This document shows positions 23,179 through 30,642 of a stretch of 43,410 bases of DNA, one piece after another. The stretch lies in NCBI GenBank assembly GCA_028278065.1, contig JANQFA010000132.1, positions 1 through 43,410 of the forward strand, written 5' to 3'. Both the position numbers and the translations under genes were made by a program. The DNA is from Myxococcota bacterium (lineage in GTDB: Bacteria; Myxococcota_A; UBA9160; JAFDET01). How positions within the stretch are numbered: the first letter of the stretch is position 1; the number at the start of each line of letters is the position of its first letter. The notes below the pieces were generated by a model. That model saw only the letters and a program-made list of their open reading frames with translations. It was not told where the DNA came from and made no database searches.

Positions 23179-23293
23179 GAGCGGATGATGGTGGGCCGGC
23201 GAGGTTTTGTCAAGATTAAATGAGAAAAAATCTAGACTGCAGAGCGCGAACGGAACAGCAATCGCTGAAAATGGGTAGATTTCCCGGCTCGAC
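23179..23293 (-). promoter_or_regulatory. AT-rich promoter region of the sigma factor gene
   Basis: This gap between LitR and the sigma gene is conspicuously AT-rich (TTAAATGAGAAAAAA at about 23216-23230) in a GC-rich window. On the minus strand it contains TTGACAA (23213-23207), the same heptamer found beside the LitR start. At 17 bp from it only a poor -10 (ATCATC, 23189-23184) is seen, as expected of a controlled promoter. Whether LitR binds here is inference. Confidence 0.45.
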
Positions 23294-24184
23294 TCAGGCC
23301 CGCGCGCGCTGCAGGCCGTCGATCCGGCACACGAGCTCGTCCAGGTCGAGGCTCGGGACGCCCTCCGCGAGCGGCTCGGGCGAGGGGCCTCCCGTCCAGA
23401 TCTCGGTCCCGGGCGGCAGGCGCTCGGCGAGCTCTGCCAGGTAGCGTCGGGCCGCAGCGGGCTCCAGGGTCACCACGCCGAGGGCGATCGCCGCGGCACC
23501 CAGCGATGCGGCGGCGGCCGCCGCCTCGGCGGCGGGGAGGTCCGGGCCGAGATAGGTGACGTTTGCGCCGGCGCCGACCGCCGCGACGGCGGCGATCAGG
23601 GTTCCCAGCTCATGGCGCTCGCCGCTCGGCGTCGTGAAGAGGACCCGCGGCGCCGAAGCCGCCGGCTGGTGGCCGCGCAACGCGATGCCGAGCACGTTGC
23701 GGGTGAGCGACGAGAGCAGGTGCTCCGAAGCGACGCTGCTCCGCCCCGAAGCCCAGCGGTCCCCGATCTCGCGCAGTACCGGGGAAGCCACCTCCCGGGC
23801 GAAGGTCACCGGGCCCAGGGCGGAGAGCTGGAGGGCGAGGAGGCGCTCGGCCTCGTTGGGATCGAGCCTGTCCACCGCGGCGCAGACCTGCTCGACGAAG
23901 GGCGTGGGGCGCGAGGGCTCGCGCTCGCCCTCACCCAGCAGTCGCACGAGGGCGTCGTCATCGTGGGGTGCCAGCTCGCTGATGCGATGACCCGCCTCCA
24001 CGGCGTCGCGCAGGAGGCGCAGGCGCGCCACGTCCGCGGCGCTGTAGCGCCGCGTTCCACCCGCGGTTCGCGCCGGCTTCACCGCCTCATAGCGGCGTTC
24101 CCAGGCGCGCAGGGTATGGGCGCTCAGCCCGGTCAGACGCACGACCGCGCCGAGCGAGTAGTGAGGCTCGTCCGCTTCATTCAT
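23294..24184 (-). CDS. litR: B12-dependent light-sensing MerR regulator (LitR/CarH type)
   Basis: 296 residues. An N-terminal MerR helix-turn-helix (LGAVVRLTGLSAHTLRAWERRY, 11-32; GGTRRYS 42-48) is followed by a helical B12-cap domain and a cobalamin-binding Rossmann domain. The light-sensor motif Wx9EH is intact: Trp144, Glu154, His155. The lower-ligand His191 sits in GERHELG. In the CarH/LitR family adenosylcobalamin holds a tetramer on DNA in the dark and light breaks it, giving derepression. ATG 24184 is chosen because longer forms would run into the divergent gene. It lies between the sigma/lipid operon (downstream, same strand) and the photolyase operon (divergent). Intact photoreceptor residues make the assignment strong; target genes are inferred. 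Confidence 0.95.
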   Translation of the reverse strand: MNEADEPHYSLGAVVRLTGLSAHTLRAWERRYEAVKPARTAGGTRRYSAADVARLRLLRDAVEAGHRISELAPHDDDALVRLLGEGEREPSRPTPFVEQVCAAVDRLDPNEAERLLALQLSALGPVTFAREVASPVLREIGDRWASGRSSVASEHLLSSLTRNVLGIALRGHQPAASAPRVLFTTPSGERHELGTLIAAVAAVGAGANVTYLGPDLPAAEAAAAAASLGAAAIALGVVTLEPAAARRYLAELAERLPPGTEIWTGGPSPEPLAEGVPSLDLDELVCRIDGLQRARA

Positions 24185-24201
24185 GACTGTGGCACCCGAA
24201 T

Positions 24202-24223
24202 CTGGACAACAATTTGACAAGAT
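24202..24223. promoter_or_regulatory. candidate LitR operator: GACAA direct repeats 11 bp apart
   Basis: GACAA occurs at 24205-24209 and 24216-24220, an 11-bp period; the second copy is part of TTGACA (24214-24219), a -35 hexamer facing the DCC-family/photolyase operon. CarH is known to bind head-to-tail 11-bp direct repeats with an ACA core overlapping a -35 element, so both geometry and position fit. No strong -10 is visible. Confidence 0.5.
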
Positions 24224-24248
24224 CCGGAGGCCGGTCAAGTTCACAGCC

Positions 24249-24668
24249 GTGAGCCGCAACGAACCGCCCGCGATCCTGCTCCTCTACGACGGCGCTTGTC
24301 CGCTGTGCGCTCGCGAGGTCCGCCTCCTGCGACGGCTCGACCGCGGTCGTGGCCGGATCGCGTTCGAGGACATCGCCGCCCCCACCTTCGACCCGGGACG
24401 CCACGGTCTGGACCGCGAGACCGTGATGGCCCGGATGCACGGAGTGCTGGCCGACGGATCCGTCGTGGAGGGGATGGAGGTCTTCCGCCGCGCCTACGCG
24501 GCGGTCGGGTTCGGCTGGCTCCTCGCCCCGTCGCGCTGGCCCCTGCTGCGCCCGGTGTTCGATGCCGGCTACCGCTGGTTCGCGCGCAACCGTCTGCGCC
24601 TGACGGGGCGAAGCGACTGTGCCTCCGAGCGCTGCGAGCTCGCCGCTGACCCCGGCCGGGGGGCCTGA
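24249..24668 (+). CDS. DCC-family thiol-disulfide oxidoreductase-like (DUF393)
   Basis: 139 residues. The N-terminus ILLLYDGACPLCAREVRLLRRLD carries the DGxCPLC motif of DUF393 (named DCC for its first conserved residues), a thioredoxin-like fold. Later parts (MHGVLADGSVVEGMEVFRRAYAAVG, LLRPVFDAGYRWFARNRLRL) also fit. A CxxC pair near the C-terminus (SDCASERCEL) is extra. Start GTG 24249 lies just before the conserved strand; an in-frame ATG at 24183 would overlap the LitR start codon and the candidate operator, so it is rejected. No ribosome site is at the right distance from the GTG, and a transcript from the TTGACA at 24214 would begin about here, so leaderless translation is possible. First gene of the photolyase operon. 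Confidence 0.85.
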   Translation: MSRNEPPAILLLYDGACPLCAREVRLLRRLDRGRGRIAFEDIAAPTFDPGRHGLDRETVMARMHGVLADGSVVEGMEVFRRAYAAVGFGWLLAPSRWPLLRPVFDAGYRWFARNRLRLTGRSDCASERCELAADPGRGA

Positions 24669-24670
24669 GC

Positions 24671-26059
24671 GTGCGCACCCTGGCCTGGCTTCGCGCAGAC
24701 CTCCGCGTGCGGGACAACCGCACCCTGTCTCGTGCCTGCGCGGGCGCCCAGGAGATGACCCCCGTCTTCGTCCTCGACCCGCGTCTGCTCGGCGATCGCG
24801 AGCTGCCGAGGGTGCGCTTCCTTCTCGAGGGTCTGCGCGCGCTGCGTCGCGATCTCGAGTCCCGCGGCTCCAGCCTGCTCGTGCGCCACGGGCAGCCGCA
24901 CCGGGTGCTCCGGGAGCTGGTCGCAGAGACGGGTGCCGAGCGCGTGGTCTGGAGTCGCGAGGCGGGACCCTGGGCGTCTCGGCGAGACGAGCGCGTGCGC
25001 ATCGCGCTGGACAAGGAGGGCGCCCGGGTCCAGACGGTGAAGGACCGCGTGATCTTCGAGAGCGGCGAGGTCCTCAACGGGGAGGGTCGGCCCTATGCCG
25101 TCTACACGCCCTACCGGAACGCGTGGCTGCGGCGCTGGGAAGAGGCGCCGGAGTACGAGGAGCGCGCTCCGCGCTTTCCCCCTCCGATTCCGGGCTGTCG
25201 ATCCGACGAGCTTCCGACCGTCTCGGTCCGAGCCGGCCTTCCCCCGGCCGGCGAGGCCGCCGCGCGTCGGCGCCTCTTCCGCTTCCTCGACCGCTCGGTC
25301 GCCCGCTATGCCGAGGATCGGGACTATCCCGCCCTCGACGCCACCTCGCGCCTCTCCGCGCATCTCCGCTTCGGCATGATCTCGGCCCGGACCTGCATCG
25401 GGGCTGCGCTCGATCTCGCGGAGACCGAGCCCGGGGCCGCGGCGGGCGCCCGCAAGTGGGTCGACGAGCTGATCTGGCGCGAGTTCTACCATGCGGTGCT
25501 CGCCGCTCATCCCCACGTCACGCGCCGCGCCTGGCGCCGCGAGTTCGACGCAGTCCGCTGGGAGCAGGACGACGCGGGGTTTGCCGCCTGGTGCGAGGGG
25601 CGCACGGGCTATCCGATCGTCGACGCCGGCATGCGCCAGCTACGCGAGACCGGGTGGATGCACAACCGCGCGCGGATGATCGCCGCGAGCTTCCTCAGCA
25701 AGGACCTCTTGATCGACTGGCGTCGCGGCGAGCGCTTCTTCTTCGAGAGCCTCGTCGACGGGGACCCGGCCAGCAACAACGGTGGGTGGCAGTGGGCGGC
25801 CTCGACGGGAGCCGACGCCCAGCCGTTCTTCCGCATCTTCAATCCCACGAGCCAGGCGGAGAAGTTCGACCCGGACGGGGAGTACGTGCGTCGCTGGGTG
25901 CCGGAGCTCTCGCGCATCGCCGGGGTGGCCATCCATCGTCCCTGGGATGCGCCTCTGCTGGCCCCCGAGTACCCCGCCCCGATCGTCGACCACGCCGAGC
26001 GCCGCGAGGAGGCGCTGCGCCGCTACCGGGCGGCCCGACAGGGGTCCCGAGATGGCTGA
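24671..26059 (+). CDS. phrB: deoxyribodipyrimidine (CPD) photolyase
   Basis: 462 residues, usual length. The antenna domain begins LAWLRADLRVRDNRTLSRAC (4-23). The FAD domain contains LRFGMISARTC, WVDELIWREFYHAVL, TGYPIVDAGMRQLRETGWMHNRARMI and the hallmark NNGGWQWAASTGADAQPFFRIFNP followed by DPDGEYVRRWVPEL. It repairs UV-made cyclobutane pyrimidine dimers using blue light. The antenna cofactor is not assigned. The GTG start is 3 bp after the DUF393 stop, with a GGGGGG run 6 bp before it, and the next gene overlaps its end. Regulation by the adjacent light-responsive LitR is expected, as in other bacteria. Confidence 0.97.
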   Translation: MRTLAWLRADLRVRDNRTLSRACAGAQEMTPVFVLDPRLLGDRELPRVRFLLEGLRALRRDLESRGSSLLVRHGQPHRVLRELVAETGAERVVWSREAGPWASRRDERVRIALDKEGARVQTVKDRVIFESGEVLNGEGRPYAVYTPYRNAWLRRWEEAPEYEERAPRFPPPIPGCRSDELPTVSVRAGLPPAGEAAARRRLFRFLDRSVARYAEDRDYPALDATSRLSAHLRFGMISARTCIGAALDLAETEPGAAAGARKWVDELIWREFYHAVLAAHPHVTRRAWRREFDAVRWEQDDAGFAAWCEGRTGYPIVDAGMRQLRETGWMHNRARMIAASFLSKDLLIDWRRGERFFFESLVDGDPASNNGGWQWAASTGADAQPFFRIFNPTSQAEKFDPDGEYVRRWVPELSRIAGVAIHRPWDAPLLAPEYPAPIVDHAERREEALRRYRAARQGSRDG

Positions 26060-27059
26060 GGCCTGCCGCGCGCCCGAGGGGTACCCGATCGGAACCGTGT
26101 CGATGCTCACCGGTCTCGACGTCCACACGATCCGCGCCTGGGAGCGCCGCCATGGCGCCGTCGCGCCGTCCCGGACAGGAGGCGGAACGCGTCGCTACCG
26201 CGATGCGGACGTCACGCGCCTGCAGCTGATGAAGGCCCTGACCGACTGCGGCGAGCCGATTCGCCTCGTCGCCGGGCTCGACGACGAGGAGCTGCGCGCC
26301 CGCCTGCAGAGGCTCGCGGGTCTGGCGGCCGGTCCAGGACCGGACACCCGGCAAGGGGTGCGGATCGGTCTGCTCGAGCCGCGGCTGTCGCACCAGCTGC
26401 GCGCGGGCGCCGGCGACACGGAGCTGCGGCGTGGTCACGACGGGCTTCCGTTGCTGCGGGTCGACGTCGATGCCGAAGCGCTCCCGGAGCTGCTCGAAGG
26501 AGCTGCACGCCACGAGGTCGATGTCCTCCTCGTGGGTCTGCCTCTCCTGGGAGACGATCCGCTGGCGGGCTTCGATGCCTGCCGTCGGGCGGGGGGCGGC
26601 CGCCCGGTCTTCGTGCTCTACACGTTCGCGTCGCGAGGGCTCCTCGAGAGGTTGAGCCGCCGCGGCGCGCGCCTCGTGCGCGCCCCGATCCGGCTGGATG
26701 CCCTGCGACGCCTCCTGCGCGATGCCGAGGTGATCACGCGCGCGCGGCGCAAGCACCTGGCGGAGGCGGAGGCGGTCGTGGTCCGGACCACCGGCTCGGC
26801 TCCGGAGCGGCTCCTCGACGACGAGCACCTGGCCCGCCTGGCGGAGACGGTCTCGAACGTCGAGTGCGAGTGCCCGAACCACCTGTCGTCGATCGTGTCG
26901 GGGCTCGTCGCGTTCGAGGAGTACTCGAAGAGCTGCGAGAGCCTGGACGCGGCCGACGCGACGCTCCACGCGGAGCTGGCCCGCGTCTCGGGTCACGCAC
27001 GCGCGCTGGTCGAGAGGCTTCTGCTCCGTGTCTGCGAACACGACGGCATCGTGGTGTGA
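26052..27059 (+). CDS. MerR-family regulator with degenerate B12-like domain and Cys/His tail
   Basis: 335 residues. The MerR HTH is at 11-52 (YPIGTVSMLTGLDVHTIRAWERRHG; GGGTRRYR). Residues about 103-225 look like a Rossmann domain (VRIGLLEPRLSHQLR, HEVDVLLVGLPLL, RPVFVLYTFASRGLLERL, GARLVRAPIRLDALRRLL), the place of a cobalamin domain, but there is no DxHxxG/GERHxxG ligand motif and no Wx9EH. The C-terminal 70 residues have C272-E-C-P-N-H277, C295, C328 and H330, in a helical context. This looks like a metal or Fe-S site. ATG 26052 overlaps the photolyase end by 8 bp. It probably senses a second cue, such as metal, oxygen or redox state, and works with LitR. Confidence 0.9.
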   Translation: MAEACRAPEGYPIGTVSMLTGLDVHTIRAWERRHGAVAPSRTGGGTRRYRDADVTRLQLMKALTDCGEPIRLVAGLDDEELRARLQRLAGLAAGPGPDTRQGVRIGLLEPRLSHQLRAGAGDTELRRGHDGLPLLRVDVDAEALPELLEGAARHEVDVLLVGLPLLGDDPLAGFDACRRAGGGRPVFVLYTFASRGLLERLSRRGARLVRAPIRLDALRRLLRDAEVITRARRKHLAEAEAVVVRTTGSAPERLLDDEHLARLAETVSNVECECPNHLSSIVSGLVAFEEYSKSCESLDAADATLHAELARVSGHARALVERLLLRVCEHDGIVV

Positions 27060-27079
27060 AGAGGCGGTAGACTCGAGGG

Positions 27080-28081
27080 ATGGCCGCCGCCCGTGCCCAG
27101 CTGGATCTCTTCGAGGCCGGTATCGTTGCGTCCCCGCGCGGCGTGGGGCCGGCCCCGCTGCGACCCGAGCTCGCCGAGCTGGCGCGTCGCCTGCCGGCCT
27201 CGCTCCGGCTGGGCACGTCATCCTGGTCGTTCCCCGGCTGGAAGGGCATCGTGTACGACAGGGAGGCGAGCGAGAGGACGCTGGCCCGCGAAGGGCTCGG
27301 GGCCTACGCGGCCCATCCCCTGCTGCGCGCTGTCAGCCTGGACCGCACCTACTACGCGCCGATTCCCGAGGAGGCCTACGCCGAGTACGCGGCGGCGGTT
27401 CCCGACGACTTCCGCTTCCTGGTGAAGGCGCCGGAGCTCTCGACCCTCTCGCGCTTTCCTCAGCACGTGCGCTACGGAGCGAATCGCGGTCTCGACAACC
27501 CGCGCTGGCTCGATCCCGCGTTCGCCGTGAACGAGTCCGTGGGACCGGCCGCGGCCGGACTCGGGGAGAAGCTCGCTGCGATCGTGTTCCAGTTTCCGCC
27601 CCAGAGCACGCGCGTCGCGGGGGAGGGCGAGGCCTTCGCCGAGCGGCTCGATCGCTTCCTGAGCCGGCTTCCGCCCGGTCCGCTCTACGCGGTGGAGATC
27701 CGCACCGCGGACTGGCTGACTCCCGCCTACCGGGAGGCGCTGCGCGCCGCCCGGGCGGTTCACTGCATCACCGTGCACCCGCGCATGCCGGCGCCCGAGG
27801 AGCAGGCGCGGCGCGCCTGCGCGCCTGACGATCCCGCGCTGGTCGCACGCTGGATGCTGCGCGGCGTCCAGGCCTACGACGAGGCGAAGAGTCGCTATGC
27901 GCCGTTCGACCGTCTCGCCGAGCCCGATCCGCGGCGTCGCTCGTCGCTCGCGGATCTCGCGGCGCGCGCGGTCGGGGAGGGCCGCCCCGCGACCGTGACC
28001 ATCAACAACAAGGCGGAGGGCTGCGCGCCGTTGTCGGCGGTCGCGTTGGCGCAGGCCGTCGCCGAGCACCTGGCGTCGTGA
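27080..28081 (+). CDS. DUF72 protein (YecE-like)
   Basis: 333 residues. The DUF72 TIM-barrel pattern is seen in RLGTSSWSFPGWKGIVY (about 43-59), LRAVSLDRTYYAPIPEEAYAEYAAAVPDDFRFLVKAPE, KLAAIVFQFPPQS, LYAVEIRTADWLTPAYREAL and the end TVTINNKAEGCAPLSAVALAQ. No activity is established for the family. An N-terminal extension of about 40 residues (ARAQLDLFEAG...) precedes the domain. It starts 20 bp after the second MerR gene and shares GTGA with the next start, so it is an operon member. Many relatives lie next to DNA-repair or photolyase genes. Confidence 0.92.
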   Translation: MAAARAQLDLFEAGIVASPRGVGPAPLRPELAELARRLPASLRLGTSSWSFPGWKGIVYDREASERTLAREGLGAYAAHPLLRAVSLDRTYYAPIPEEAYAEYAAAVPDDFRFLVKAPELSTLSRFPQHVRYGANRGLDNPRWLDPAFAVNESVGPAAAGLGEKLAAIVFQFPPQSTRVAGEGEAFAERLDRFLSRLPPGPLYAVEIRTADWLTPAYREALRAARAVHCITVHPRMPAPEEQARRACAPDDPALVARWMLRGVQAYDEAKSRYAPFDRLAEPDPRRRSSLADLAARAVGEGRPATVTINNKAEGCAPLSAVALAQAVAEHLAS

Positions 28082-29025
28082 GCACGGGAATCCGGCTTGG
28101 GGTGTCGTCGTGCCTGCTCGGCAACGAGGTGCGCTACGACGGAGGCCACAAGCGGGATCGCTTCCTCACCGAGGAGCTGGGGCGGTTCGTCGAGTGGGTC
28201 CCGGTGTGTCCCGAGGTGGAGGCCGGCATGGGCACCCCGCGCGAGACCCTGCGGCTCGAGGCTTCCGGCTCCGGGATCCGGCTCGTCACGAAGTCCGGCG
28301 AGGACGCCACGCAGGAGATGGAGCGCTTCTCCAGGCAGCGGGTCGCCGCTCTCCGCAAGCTCGACCTCTCGGGCTACGTCCTCAAGAAGGACTCGCCGAG
28401 CTGCGGGATGGAGCGGGTCCGGGTGTACGCGCAGAACGGGATGCCGCAGAAGAAGGGACGCGGTCTCTTCGCGCGGGCGCTCTGCGAGGCGCTGCCCCTG
28501 CTGCCGATCGAGGAGGAGGGCCGTCTTCACGATCCGGTGCTGCGCGAGAACTTCATCGAGCGCATCTTCGCCTACCGCAGGCTGCGCGAGCTCTTCACCG
28601 GTCGCTGGACGATGGGCGATCTGGTCGCCTTCCAGACCGCCCACAAGATCCAGATCATGAGTCACTCGCCGAAGGCCTACCGGGAGTTGGGCCGGCTGGT
28701 GGGAGAGGGCCGCGGAATGGAGCGCGCCGAGCTGCGCCGCCGCTACGAGGAGGGCTTCATGGAGGCGCTGGTCCGGCGCGCCACTCCACGCCGCCACGTG
28801 AACGCGATGCACCACATGGTGGGCTTCTTCCGCAAGGGCCTCGACGTCCGCAGTCGCCACGAGCTCCTGGCCCTGATCGAGGACTACCGCAACGGTCTGG
28901 TCCCGCTGGTGGTCCCGCTCACGCTGATCCGCCACCACGTGGAGCGGCTCGACGTCGACTACCTGCGCGGCCAGCGCTACCTGGAGCCACACCCCCGGGA
29001 GCTGATGCTGCGCAACCGCGTCTAG
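28078..29025 (+). CDS. DUF523-DUF1722 fusion, TudS-like desulfidase domain
   Basis: 315 residues in two domains. DUF523 (about 4-155) holds three conserved cysteines: C12 in SSCLLG, C44 in VCPEVEAGMGTPRE and C109 in KKDSPSCGMERV. In TudS, a DUF523 protein, such cysteines bind a 4Fe-4S cluster that removes sulfur from thiouracil. DUF1722 (about 185-305: FTGRWTMGDLVAFQTAHKIQIMSHSPKAYRELG, HVNAMHHMVGFF) is the YbgA-like domain of unknown role, commonly beside photolyase genes. The GTG start overlaps the DUF72 stop. A role in handling damaged or thio-modified nucleobases along with the photolyase is plausible but inferred. Its stop lies beside a convergent tandem repeat. Confidence 0.93.
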   Translation: MSTGIRLGVSSCLLGNEVRYDGGHKRDRFLTEELGRFVEWVPVCPEVEAGMGTPRETLRLEASGSGIRLVTKSGEDATQEMERFSRQRVAALRKLDLSGYVLKKDSPSCGMERVRVYAQNGMPQKKGRGLFARALCEALPLLPIEEEGRLHDPVLRENFIERIFAYRRLRELFTGRWTMGDLVAFQTAHKIQIMSHSPKAYRELGRLVGEGRGMERAELRRRYEEGFMEALVRRATPRRHVNAMHHMVGFFRKGLDVRSRHELLALIEDYRNGLVPLVVPLTLIRHHVERLDVDYLRGQRYLEPHPRELMLRNRV

Positions 29026-29033
29026 CTGCAGGC

Positions 29034-29107
29034 AGCGCGGCGGCAAGCCGTCTAGCTGGGGGGCGACCGGAGCGCGGCGGCAAGCCGTCTAGCTGGGGGG
29101 CGACCGG
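29034..29107. repeat. 37-bp x 2 repeat with CTAG stop at a convergent junction
   Basis: Two identical 37-bp units (29034-29070, 29071-29107), plus a truncated echo before and after. Each contains GTCTAGCTG; CTAG gives a TAG stop on both strands. The DUF523 gene ends at a similar GTCTAGCTG (29023-29025) and menE ends in the second unit (29089-29091). The first unit is thus a duplicated menE 3' end. Confidence 0.93.
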
Positions 29108-30642
29108 AGCGCGGCGCGGCGGAGCTTGCCGGATGCGGTGCGCGGGAGTGAGTCCACCAGGCGCAGCGCCCGGGGGAGCTTGTAGTCCGCCAGCCGGGCG
29201 CGCGCAGCGGCGCGCACGGATTCGAGATCCGGGGGCGCGCCTCCACCCGGTACGATCCATGCGACGACTCGCTGGCCGAGATCCGCGTCGGGCTCTCCTC
29301 CCACGGCCACCTCCGCAATGCCGGGCAGGAGCTCCAGGGCCGCTTCCACCTCCGCCGGGTACACGTTCTCGCCGCCGCTCACGACCAGGTCCGCGCGCCG
29401 GTCGAGGACCCGCAGGAAGCCGTCCTCGTCGAGCGTGCCCACGTCGCCCGTGTGGAGCCAGCCGTCGCGCAGGGCACGCGCGGTCTCCTGGGGGCGCCGG
29501 TGGTAGCCGTTCATCAGGGTGGGACCGTGTACGCAGATCTCGCCCGGCTCGCCGGGCGGAAGGTCAGTCCCCGCGTCGTCCCGGATCGCGAGGCGCGTGC
29601 CGAGCAGGGGCACGCCGGCGCAGTCGCGGCGAGCGGAGACGCCGACCGGAAGGGTCGCGACCTGGGAGCACGCCTCGGTGAGGCCGTAGGTGGGAAGCGC
29701 GGGGAGTCCACGGGCGCGAGCCTCCTCGAGGAGTGGGAGCGGCGCGGCCGCGCCGCCCGTGAGGATGGCGCGCAGGGCAGCAGGCGCCGGCGCGTCGCCG
29801 CGCACCTGGAGGACGCGGCGCAGCATCGTGGGCACGAGGGACGCGATGCTGATCGCGTCTGCGTCGAATGCGCGCGAGACCCGTTCCGGATCGAAGCGAT
29901 CGTGCAGCACCACCGTGGCGCCGAAGAGGGTCGCCCGCACCAGGATGGCGATGCCGCCGACGTGGTAGAGCGGCATGCAGGCGAGCCAGCGCTCTCCCGA
30001 CGGCGCGCCCAGGTGCGCCGCCGACGCCAGGGCGCTCCAGAAGAAGGCCGAACGCGACAGGAGCGCGCCTTTCGGCTTGCCGGTGGTGCCGGAGGTGTAG
30101 AGCAGCGCGAGCGGAAGCGTGCCGGGAGCATCGGCGGGGGGTACGCCGAGCGGCCTCGCCGCGGTCAGGTCGGCGAGGTCCGCCGTCGCCGGAACCGCGG
30201 CCTCCGCGGCCATGGCGCCCGCCGTCGCCGGACCCGCGGCCTCTGCGGCCATGGCGTCCGCCGTCGCCGGGACCGCGGCCTCCGCGGCCATGGCCACGGC
30301 CGTGTCGCCCAGGCGACCGCCGGGGTGGACGACCAGCCGCGCTCCGGCATCGGCGACCGCGAAGGCCAGCTCGGCGGGGCTGTGCCGGACGTTCAGCGGA
30401 AGGAGGGTCGCGCCGAGCAGGTGGGCGGCGTGGAGGAGCGCCGCGAAGTCCGGGTGGTTGCCCACCAGCGCGCCGACGATCTCGCCCCGTCGTACCCCGT
30501 GTGCGGCCAGTCCCCCCGCGACCCGACGCGCGCGCCCGGCCAGGGTGCTCCAGCGGATGCGCTCGCCGTCTGCGCACTCGAGCGCCACCGCGTTCGGCGT
30601 GGTGGTGGCGCGCCAGAGGATCCACGAGGCGCCCGGGGTCAC
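29089..30642 (-). CDS. menE: o-succinylbenzoate-CoA ligase
   Basis: 517 residues of the adenylating-enzyme superfamily; it makes o-succinylbenzoyl-CoA in menaquinone synthesis. LLYTSGTTGKPKGALLSRS is the P-loop, TYGLTEACSQVATLP the aromatic motif, GDVGTLDEDGFLRVLDRRADLVVSGGENVYPAEVE the hinge, and TASGKLRRAALR holds the catalytic lysine. Assignment as MenE rather than a general acyl-CoA ligase rests on its place at the end of the men operon (GTGA overlap with menC). It is longer than typical MenE partly because of three 13-residue Ala-rich repeats (about residues 116-154) before the P-loop. Its 3' end lies in a duplicated segment. Confidence 0.93.
   Translation of the reverse strand: MTPGASWILWRATTTPNAVALECADGERIRWSTLAGRARRVAGGLAAHGVRRGEIVGALVGNHPDFAALLHAAHLLGATLLPLNVRHSPAELAFAVADAGARLVVHPGGRLGDTAVAMAAEAAVPATADAMAAEAAGPATAGAMAAEAAVPATADLADLTAARPLGVPPADAPGTLPLALLYTSGTTGKPKGALLSRSAFFWSALASAAHLGAPSGERWLACMPLYHVGGIAILVRATLFGATVVLHDRFDPERVSRAFDADAISIASLVPTMLRRVLQVRGDAPAPAALRAILTGGAAAPLPLLEEARARGLPALPTYGLTEACSQVATLPVGVSARRDCAGVPLLGTRLAIRDDAGTDLPPGEPGEICVHGPTLMNGYHRRPQETARALRDGWLHTGDVGTLDEDGFLRVLDRRADLVVSGGENVYPAEVEAALELLPGIAEVAVGGEPDADLGQRVVAWIVPGGGAPPDLESVRAAARARLADYKLPRALRLVDSLPRTASGKLRRAALRSPPS
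30182..30298 (-). repeat. 39-bp x 3 in-frame minisatellite in menE
   Basis: Three tandem 39-bp units (30182-30220, 30221-30259, 30260-30298) with a few substitutions, encoding M-A-A-E-A-A-(V/G)-P-A-T-A-(D/G)-x. It lies in a surface-type region before the menE P-loop, so it should be neutral or length-variable. Not CRISPR-like: units abut with no spacers and stay in frame. Confidence 0.95.

Noticed and set aside
24183..24248. ATG 24183 as start of the DCC-family gene
   Set aside because: It would overlap the litR start codon and the presumed operator; conserved sequence begins only after GTG 24249.
30182..30298. Repeat array considered as CRISPR
   Set aside because: Units abut without spacers, are in frame and lie inside menE.
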